NCBI GenBank assembly: GCA_023055355.1
Contig: JALJCS010000001.1
Coordinates: forward strand, 91,869,381 to 91,933,380
DNA: 64,000 nt
Direction: 5' to 3'
From: Agelaius tricolor
Lineage: Eukaryota; Chordata; Aves; Passeriformes; Icteridae
Shown in pieces: positions 37,846-45,900 of the stretch (within the stretch, counting starts at the first letter, position 1; every line of letters starts with the position of its first letter). The notes below the pieces were generated by a model. The model searched no databases. It saw nothing but the letters and a program-made list of their open reading frames with translations, and was not told the origin of the DNA. The translations under genes were made by a program, and so were the position numbers.

Positions 37846-38960
37846 CCGGTCGGTTAGCTGAGCGTTTATTTCCGTACGCTGATCTTATTTATACACCGCA
37901 GCAGGGGAGAGACTATTTTTCCCCCTAAGTTTTAAAAGGAGACCTGAGGCTGCGGGGGTAGCGCCCGGTGAGGACGGGCGGGCGAGGGGCTCGGCGGGCG
38001 CAGGGGGAAAGGCCGGTGCCCACCGCGCGGGGGATGCCCCGCGCCGCCCGCCGGACCGCGCGCCCCGTCGGCGGCTGCGACGGGCTGGCTCGGACCCGTT
38101 CGCCCCCTTCGGTGCGCGGCCGTCCCGCGATGCTGCAGCGGGAGCAAATCTTGCCACGCCGTATCGATAAGCCCCCCCCCTCCCCAACCCCACTCGCGGA
38201 GGCTGTTTGAGGGCCGCCGTGGCCACACTCCTGGCAGATTGGGCTTGGCTTCGGCGCGACCGGCGACAACCGCAACGAGGCTTCCCGCGGTTCAGGCTAA
38301 AGCTGGGTCACTCCAGGCGACAAAGGGCTCTGAGCGCGACGAAAGCGCGGGGGGCTCCCCCTCCCTTCCCCAGCACTGTTCCCTTTTCTTGGCTCCTGAG
38401 CTAGGAGTACCGAACGGGATGCTGCATGCTCTGCGGTCCTGGAGGCTGGGTACAGGGCGGCCTCGGCATCCGCTCGTTGTGGGACCCGGCAGTCGAGTCA
38501 TGTACTTTGAACCCGGGGAGTCGCAAGCGTTGGGAAACCGACCCGGCTCCCTCTCGTTCCAGCTCGGCCGCAAAGCTAAAGCCCGAGTGGGTGCAGGAGG
38601 CGGTGTGTTCGGGACAGACCCCGGGACGAATATCAGCGGGTTGCCCACGGCCGCCGGGGCACTGCGAGCCTGGGCCCGGCGTGGGATCAGTCGGGATCGC
38701 CTGCGCCCCGCGCTGTGAGCCGCGCTCGTTTTGCACCCGAGGAAGGTGACACACACAAGTGGGAGCAGGGGCCGGGCCGCTCTCATCGGAAACCAATAAA
38801 GAGCCCCGCCGCCGCTCCGGACGACCGTTCCTGCCGGCTCCCTAGTGCCACCTCTTCCTTCGGGCTGCAGCCCACCTGGCAGCGGGGAAAGCAGCCCGGC
38901 CGGAGGATCCCCGGTGGAGAGGGACGTGAGGGCTCCACGGAACTTTCCTGCCTCTTTTAA
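37846..38960. promoter_or_regulatory. CpG island D, largest upstream island
   Basis: About 1.1 kb of CpG-dense DNA with a 9-C run near 38173 and a CCAAT box near 38795. Frames are open on both strands (up to 164 codons) but contain no recognisable domain, so no protein gene is called. It could be the promoter of an upstream TBX18 transcript start or of a non-coding RNA. Confidence 0.75.
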
Positions 38961-39048
38961 ATTTAAGCCATGCTTAACCTTCTCTCAACCCTATTGAGGG
39001 TCATCTGTGTCGCTGGGACAGTCGCTCTAGGCTTGCTGTTCACCCCGT

Positions 39049-39096
39049 TATAAAAGAGCTGAAAGTGCTAATTGGCCCTCGACACACGCTCAGCAG
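39049..39096 (+). promoter_or_regulatory. Possible TATA-type core promoter 3.6 kb upstream of TBX18 ATG
   Basis: TATAAAAG at 39049-39056 is a full-consensus TATA element on the plus strand, followed 25-40 bp downstream by pyrimidine-rich CTCGACACACGCTCAG, which could hold an initiator. It sits just after CpG island D. Full TATA matches also arise by chance, so this is tentative. It could drive an alternative TBX18 first exon or a lncRNA. Confidence 0.25.
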
Positions 39097-39099
39097 CAA

Positions 39100-39955
39100 G
39101 CCAGGGCAAGGGAGAGAGACGAGGGTGAAGGTGCGCTTGGGATGTACAGAAAAAGGGTTTACAGACTATTTTCTAATCTGCGACTATAATTTTTTCTGGG
39201 GTTGATAATGTTTGACTGACTAGCCCCCGTCAGCTCCTTGCTGTCAGTTTTACACGCCACATCTCCTTAGGGTGAAGCGATTAGGCTCACTTGGGGGGGT
39301 GGAGGGAAGAAGAGGCTAATGATATAAATATGTTTTCCTTAGTGACCGCTTCTATGGATCCCTGCTGGGTAGTTACAGAAAATCATGTCTTTGAAGGGAA
39401 AAGGACCCTGTGGGTATTTTACTCTCTGGTGGCGTCCGGCTTCAATGTTAGCAAAGATTTCCAAAAATCCCACTGTGAATGGCAGAACATGGCCATAACC
39501 TTCCTGTAAATGCCCCTCAAGATTTTCGAAGGAAGGACAGGAGAATATCTTTCTGGTGGAAAACGATACATTTTTTTTTCCCCTGAAGTCTAAATATGTT
39601 ACTCTCCTACATCCAATAAGCATTGCCTCACCAATTGCCTAAAAACCCAGACTGCATTTTAAAGTCCGGAAATAAAAGTAACCCCAGAAAGGTGTTTTGG
39701 ATATATATATTATTCCATTAGCAGATCACTATATATATAGATTCTTCTCTCTTTCATCATCCCATAAAAAATTAATCGGACAGACATATGGATAACAGGT
39801 TGTTCGATAAATTTAAATCCAAGTAGTTATTTCAAAAAGTCAAGAAATGAAAACAACATGCCACATAGCAACCTACAGAAATCTAGGAAGGAGTAAAAAA
39901 AAAATCAACAACAAGGGGCATTCCTCTAAAAATAAAAACAATCCGAGCGATCTGT
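39100..39955. other. AT-rich non-coding spacer
   Basis: No gene is seen. Two short (AT)n stretches lie near 39700-39740. The open frame at 39291-39509 has no recognisable product. Confidence 0.5.
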
Positions 39956-40680
39956 CCATCCGCCGTAGAGCGGGCAGGCTGCGCGCACCCCGCTGTGCGG
40001 CGCGGAGGGGTGCGGAGCGGTGCGGAGCAAGGGGTCAGGGTCTCCTCGGCGGGAACGCGCGGCGGCTGGCTCTAGAGGGAGGGAAAAGAATAAAAAACGG
40101 GCAGGATCGACAACCCCGTGCCCAGAGGCTTCTGCGGGACCTCCGCGGCACCACCGCGGCTCCGTCCCCGTCCCTGCCTGCGCGCCGCAGCCGCCCTCGC
40201 CGGAGCTGCGCCGCGGAGAGCCCGGCGGAGGAGCGGAGCGGGTCGCCCCTACGCCGGCAGGTCCCGGCGGCCGCTCGGGGCCGGCCCCGCGCTCCGCGCC
40301 CGGCCCAGTCTCTCCAGTAGCTCAGCCTCGCCCTAAAGCCCCCGCGCCCCCCGTCGCTCGCACCCGGGCCGCGCCGCCGCGGAGCTCGCCCTCCTCCTCC
40401 TCCTCCTCCTCCTCTCGCGCTCCTCCGCGCCCCTCCCGGGCCGCGGCGGCGGAGGTCGGTACCTGCTCCCCGGGCCTCGCCGGGGCCGTGGCACCGGTGG
40501 CGGTGGCGTGTGTGGCCCGGCGGCCGCGGGCGGCGAGAGCGCGGAGCGGGGCGGCGGAAGGTACCGTCGGAGATGGGCGGGTGGGAAAGGAGGCTGCGGG
40601 AGCGCCCTCGGACAGATAGCATCCATTTCCTTCCTTCCTCTCCTCTATCGATCTCATCTCCACCGCGACGGCGTTTAAAC
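39956..40680. promoter_or_regulatory. CpG island E
   Basis: CpG-dense block of about 0.7 kb containing a (CTC)8 triplet run at 40391-40414. Long frames are open on both strands at once (199 codons plus, 217 minus), rich in Arg/Ala/Pro/Gly. That is the signature of GC bias rather than coding. Confidence 0.75.
40391..40414. repeat. (CTC)8 trinucleotide repeat in CpG island E
   Basis: Eight perfect CTC units. The complementary motif, (GGA)8, occurs on the same strand at 42415-42438 near the TBX18 promoter. Confidence 0.95.
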
Positions 40681-40729
40681 TCCTGCAAGATCCTCTATCT
40701 TAGCACGTTTCGATCACTCCCCCACATCT

Positions 40730-41260
40730 GATTTCCTTCAGATTCAATCACGGCTGGAAAGGCAGAGCAGACTGACTTTAGACCACGGAGCAGTTAATAT
40801 GTCCCAGATTTAATGTAAAGATAAACTAACTCCACAGCACTGTTCGTCGGTGACAGGCATTAAGCATTTTCTGCTCTCCTATCAATTCAGAGCGGCAGCA
40901 ACTGCAGGGCAATTTTTTTCGTAGTGACGAATTTTTCTCAGACAAGTTGCCATCTCTTCCAATGTGGAAAGAGTTAGTGCTCCTACGGCGGTTTCGTTTC
41001 TGTTTTATTTTTTTTCTTTAATTAATTATATTTTTGTCACATACCTAATTTTTCACGTCTGGAAAGTACTTTTACAATTTTAACGCTGATAACCTTATTC
41101 GAAGGGATAATTTATCTCTAGGGTATATTTATTAATCAGCCCATTCCTCACAGTCTCTGATGAAACAGCTATTGAAATTAGCGATAAATTTGCATTTTAC
41201 GGGTAGGTAAAACGCGATAGTGGAAACGGTTACGTCTCCTAAATGGCAGCTATTTCCGTT
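40730..41260. promoter_or_regulatory. Candidate proximal enhancer / conserved block
   Basis: AT-rich sequence that nevertheless retains more than a dozen CpGs (for example near 40846, 40921, 40987, 41057, 41082, 41099, 41182, 41201, 41214), implying long-term lack of methylation. It contains GATA-type cores (CTGATAACC near 41086, GGGATAATTTATC near 41104) and TTAATTAAT-type homeodomain sites. Lying 1.4-2 kb upstream of TBX18, it is a plausible cis-regulatory element. No factor is assigned. Confidence 0.35.
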
Positions 41261-41949
41261 TCAGATTACGATCAGAAATCTCAGCTGTGCCACTCGACGG
41301 CCCGAACAGGACCTCCAAGACTGTGACACAGGCGAACCACATCACGAATTTCCTTCTCTCCGTTGCCCAAAGCAGAATGAGTTTGAGATCCTAGTCCTCT
41401 AAACAGTGAAATATTCCTCATTGATTTTCTTTTTACAGCTGGAGGGTTTCTATTCTGTTTCTTTCAAGGGAGCAAGTCACTCCATTTAGTTCTGAGGATA
41501 AAAGAAAAAAAGGGAAAAATGTCCCAACAAGAGAAGGAAAAAAAAATATATATATAAAAAAGAAAACACAACAAAAATCTCACTAGCTTTTTAATGTCCC
41601 TGGATATGCAAAGAAAAGAATATCTGGTTCCAAAACTTCAGTAGTTTTTACTCACTGGAAAGATACGAAAGAGGATTTTCCCTGTGACTATTTTATGCAC
41701 CTGAATATGATTATTACTAAAGTTTCTGTGGCTAGATGCCTCGATGTTCATACAAGGTTCGGTTTAAATCTCGTTTTATTGCAGCCTCAGCGCTAATGGG
41801 TTGGGTTTAGCGGAGGTTGTGGATGCTACGCTGGAACCTCACTGCAGCCAGAGCTTGAATAACAACGAGATGAATCTCCAAGCGCCACAGAAACAGCAAT
41901 AATTCCTAATTCCTTACAGCAAAACAGGGCACAACGTCATTTTTTAACG
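41261..41949. other. Spacer before the TBX18 promoter
   Basis: AT-rich DNA with A-rich runs and a short (TA)n near 41548-41558. No gene is recognised; a 60-codon frame at 41220-41402 has no similarity I can name. Confidence 0.5.
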
Positions 41950-42009
41950 TCCGAACGGTTTTCCCGGCCGAAACGCCGCGCTCCCGGGGAGCCCCCCCTT
42001 CCCTCTGCG

Positions 42010-42300
42010 TTTCGGGGGGAGGTAGGGCTGGGGGCGGGGGTGTCCCTTTGGCGCTCATTGCGGGTGCATCTGCCGCGGGCCGGGGGCGCGGGGCTCTCCG
42101 GGCCGGGGCGGAGGCGGGCGCGGGTCGGCGGGGCGCTCCCCCGGCCGCGGCGGCGGGGCCCCCTGGAAGGGCGGCGGGGCCGGGGCGGCGCTGATTGGGC
42201 TGCGGGCGGCCGAGCCGCGCCGCCCCCGCCCCGCGGCTCCGCCCGGCCCCCGCCGCCGCAGTGACACTAATGAGCGAGTTCTTCCCACAGGTCTCCTGCC
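42010..42300 (+). promoter_or_regulatory. TBX18: Predicted TBX18 core promoter region
   Basis: CpG-dense DNA 0.4-0.7 kb before the start codon. A G-rich run at 42014-42040 (GC-box plus potential four-stranded G structure) is followed by GGGGCGGGG-type Sp1 sites and, at 42191-42200, CTGATTGGGC, an excellent inverted CCAAT (NF-Y) site. NF-Y sites usually lie 60-100 bp upstream of transcription starts, which would place initiation near 42260-42300 and give a 5' UTR of about 400 bp. The sequence just downstream (42262-42360) has a conserved-looking, non-GC-biased texture with TAAT cores. The start site itself is inferred. Confidence 0.5.
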
Positions 42301-42701
42301 TGGAAGTGCTGACAGATCAAGGCAACAAATTTCAATTACAAGCCCTAATTTGTGTCCGCAGAGCGTTTGTTACCCATGTCAGCCCTGCCTGGCCCATCAG
42401 ACGGGGCAGAACGTGGAGGAGGAGGAGGAGGAGGAGGAGGGGAAGAGAAGGAACGCATCTGCAGAAAGGAATAGAATTTTTTTTCCACTTAAAAAAACCC
42501 CAAAACAATCCCCCCCTCCCAAAAAAAAAAAAAAAAAACTTGGCTGATAACTCGGATTTAAAAAGAAAGGCGAGGAAAAGCCCCAGCCCCTTGCCTGCGC
42601 GGTCGGGAGGACGGGAGGGCGGCCGGCGAGGCGGGCCGGGCGCGGGTGCCGGTGCCGGCGGCCGCGGGGCGCCTGGATGCTCGGGCTCTAGGGTGGCGGG
42701 C
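42300..42701 (+). other. TBX18: Predicted TBX18 5' UTR / leader
   Basis: This region is in frame and open with the downstream coding sequence from 42195, but its would-be protein is a low-complexity Lys/Arg/Gly stretch unlike any TBX18. It is therefore taken as untranslated. It contains (GGA)8 at 42415-42438, a 7-C run at 42510-42516 and an 18-A run at 42521-42538. The start ATG at 42702 has G at -3 and +4. Confidence 0.5.
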
Positions 42702-42975
42702 ATGGCCGACAAGCGGCGGTCCTCGCCAGGCACCACCATGAGCCTCAAGGCTCACGCCTTCTCCGTGGAGGCTCTCATCGGGGCCGAGAAGCAGCAGCAG
42801 CAGCAGCAGCAGCCACCGCCGCGGCAGCCCAAGCGGAGGAAGCTGGGCGGCGAGGACGAGGCGGCGGAGGAGGAAGGCGGCAGCGGCTGCTGCGCCAAGA
42901 GCTCTCCCGCCGCCGCCGCTGCCGGCAGGACCTGCGGTGACATGGACCTGGGCTGCGCCGCCCGCGCCGCCGCCG
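42702..42975 (+). CDS. TBX18: TBX18 coding exon 1 (residues 1-91)
   Basis: It starts [10 protein letters not shown] and carries the eh1-like motif, the Gln7 tract, the basic nuclear-localisation stretch and an acidic/Gly/Ala linker. It ends at a GTGAGT donor in phase 1. The reading frame stays open past the donor, but that extension is intronic. Confidence 0.93.
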
Positions 42976-45900
42976 GTGAGTGCCGCCCCGCTCCCGCCGC
43001 TGCCCCGGCCCCGCTCCTCGGCTGGGCTCGGCATCCCCGTTCCCCGCCGCGACCGGCGCTTTCATTCCCCGCTATCCCTTCTGTCTGTCCACGCTGCGTG
43101 GGCACCCACCACCCTTCTCGCTGGCCTGGCGGTGAGATCCGCGGCGCCCCTCGGCCGCCGGCACGGGCAGGGCGGCTGCCGGCGGGGCTGTCGGTGCCGC
43201 GGCGCGGTGGAGCGACGGCGGGGGGCTGTCCCGAGCCCTGTTTCCGAGGAAAGGCAAAAGCTTATATGACACATATGTGTATGTGTGCTGCTGAAAGTGC
43301 GTATGCAACGATGAATATAATTATGTGTGCATATATACACACACACGCACACACACACATATATATATATATATTTGTAATTGTATGTATACACATAGAC
43401 ACACACACAGCACCTACATATATGTGTGTGTGTAATTTTCTATATGCAGTTTCACGCTGCGGAGCAGAAGCCCGTAGCCAAACGAAATGCGTCGCCGTCC
43501 TCGCACCCCGGACGGGCTTCGCCCGCCCTGGCCCAGGCACGGCGTGGTGGCGATGGGGGCAGCTGCTCCCTGGCAGCCCGGCCGTGCTGCCGCGGTCCCG
43601 GCGCCCGGGTTCCCCCTTCCCCGGAGCCGAGGCTGCGGCCCGGGCCGGCCCGGGCAGGCCGTCGCTGCCGCCGGTCTGGCCGCTCGGCCGGGGCTGAGGG
43701 ACACCCCGATGGCGAAGTCGGAGCTGCCGCGGCCGCTATCGCTCCTCCGCTCTCTCCGCAGGCGGCTGCGAGGAGGGATTCCTGGCGGGCTCCCCGCCCG
43801 CCTCCCCCAGCGGCTCCCCCAAGGGCTCCCGGCCCGGCTCGCCGCTGCCCACGCCGCAGGCGCCGCGCGTGGATCTGCAGGGCGCCGAGCTCTGGAAGCG
43901 CTTCCACGAGATCGGCACCGAGATGATCATCACCAAGGCGGGAAGGTAACGGGCACGGCGGGGCCGCCACCCGCGCGCTCCCGGGGCGGGCGGGCACATC
44001 AAAGCGGGCCCAAAGCGGGGGAACCCTCCAGATTTACGAGGCAGGTAGATGGCGATAATGTTAGATGGGCACGGGAGCATGTGGCGTTTCGGGTTTCCTG
44101 TTCATTAGGGCGAGGTCTGGGAGCGCCGTGCCCTTCTGGGGGGAAGCTTTTCCCCTTTCCAGGGGATACACATGGTAAAAACCTGGGAAGTATAAAAGTA
44201 TTTGAACTTATTAGAAATTACAAAAACATATTTTATTGAATCCATATGCTACCGTCTGCATTTTCAGAGAGGCTTTATTAATGATTGAAACGCAGTCTTA
44301 AACAGCACAAAGCTGCATTTGTCTTAAGAGAGTCCAGTCGGGGAATTTCTGTTTTATCTTACAGGTGCACTGAAATAACAGCAAAAACTAGTTAGCCATA
44401 GTCAGGTTTTTACCCTCCTGCTTATTCAGAAATGGCGGAATACGATTTTTGTTTCCAATAACTACTTTTAATGGATTGTTTTTTAATATTTTTTATCACA
44501 ACAGCAAATACTGAGTAAACTGGAATAACTTTCAGGTTTATAAAATGCAGAAGAGTATCTTACTAGCGTGCAGTTAGGACTTTTTTTTTTCAGTGCTTCA
44601 AGAATGAAATTTTCTGATAAAAAGCATGCCGAGCTAAGAGCTAAGGGCAGTTTTATGTTCAAACCACCTCATTGGTTAATTAATCCGTTTCTCCACAGAA
44701 GGATCTAAATCTTGAACGTTTGGTTCTTCGTCGTTTTTGTTTTATTTATTTTTTTTTTTCAGAAATTTGCTCGTAGGTTCAAATAAAGAACCTGCTTTCA
44801 ATAAAGACGTTTTACTATACCTTTCAAAGACAGAGTAGCTCTCGCACTTCACCTTTAGTAAGTTGCAGACAGGAAGTCCCGTGTCAATAAAGACCATATT
44901 GTTGGGTTAGAGCATGGCACATTGGCTTTTATAACTGCATCCTTGCGGTGTTACAATTGTATCACCGTAGATTTAGCTTTCTAATTCGCTGCTACAGCAA
45001 TGATACACCATTTTTCTGGCGTCACTTGAACCTTAATGGCAATTTGCCTTTCTGTAAGCCTTGGGCTTCCTGGGTGGAGGTGGTGTTTGCACATCTCCAG
45101 GAATATATTTCTTACTAATATCTCAAATGGGTTTTAAATGTGTGTACTGCTAAAGTAAAGTCTCAAACCCAAATGATTTACTGTCTAACAATAAAGTTGA
45201 AATGATGTGGTAATAGCTGTACTCCCAAAGCGTATCCCCAAACATACAAAGCATTGTTCGAGTAAATGCACTTTAGAAATCTGTTTTGACATATCGAATG
45301 GGCCATTTCATGGCTATGTAACTATAATCGTCCAAAAGGACTCTGTAGGCTAAAAAGAAGAACGAGAAAAATCCCACGAAGCGGTTACTTTTCCTAAACA
45401 ACCATTCCCGAGTCTGTTTCATATTAAAAATGACCTCTCTCTTTCCAATGTTCAGGCGGATGTTTCCTGCAATGAGAGTGAAGATCTCAGGTTTAGACCC
45501 ACATCAGCAGTATTACATTGCTATGGATATTGTGCCAGTGGATAACAAAAGATACAGGTATGGTGACTTTAAGGCAAAAAACATATGATGTAAGCCATAG
45601 GGTGCTTGGCTGTTGGAAGAAAGTATTAACACAACATAAATTAGCAGAAGATCATGTTTAACTCTCCTTGAAGGTTCTTATTTTCATCCCAGTGTATTTT
45701 AGAAGACCATATTGTACCAAAGGCAACTAAAATTTGTGTTGAAGCTCTTTATGCTGCATTTGCCTCACACTGTGTATGTACTGCAGGCAGATGCTCAAGT
45801 TTGGCTTTCAGAGTGCAGTTCTAGTGCAGTCAGGAAATGTTATAATATTTTATTCCTCCTCCTGACAGTAGGGATTATTTCCTATTAACCAATAAATATG

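Noticed and set aside
38239..38796. Frames of 107-164 codons on both strands in CpG island D
   Set aside because: GC-driven; no domain, and no agreement of coding signal on one strand.
40020..40688. 199-codon plus and 217-codon minus frames in CpG island E
   Set aside because: Both strands open over the same DNA with low-complexity Arg/Ala/Pro/Gly products; not credible as proteins.
42195..42701. In-frame N-terminal extension of TBX18 upstream of the chosen ATG
   Set aside because: The frame is open, but the translation is low-complexity (Lys run from the poly-A, Arg/Gly-rich) and unlike any TBX18; ATG 42702 gives the family's N-terminus.
42976..43697. Continuation of the exon 1 reading frame to 43697
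   Set aside because: A strong GTGAGT donor at 42976 and the correct phase of exon 2 show that this is intron; the extension has no family similarity.
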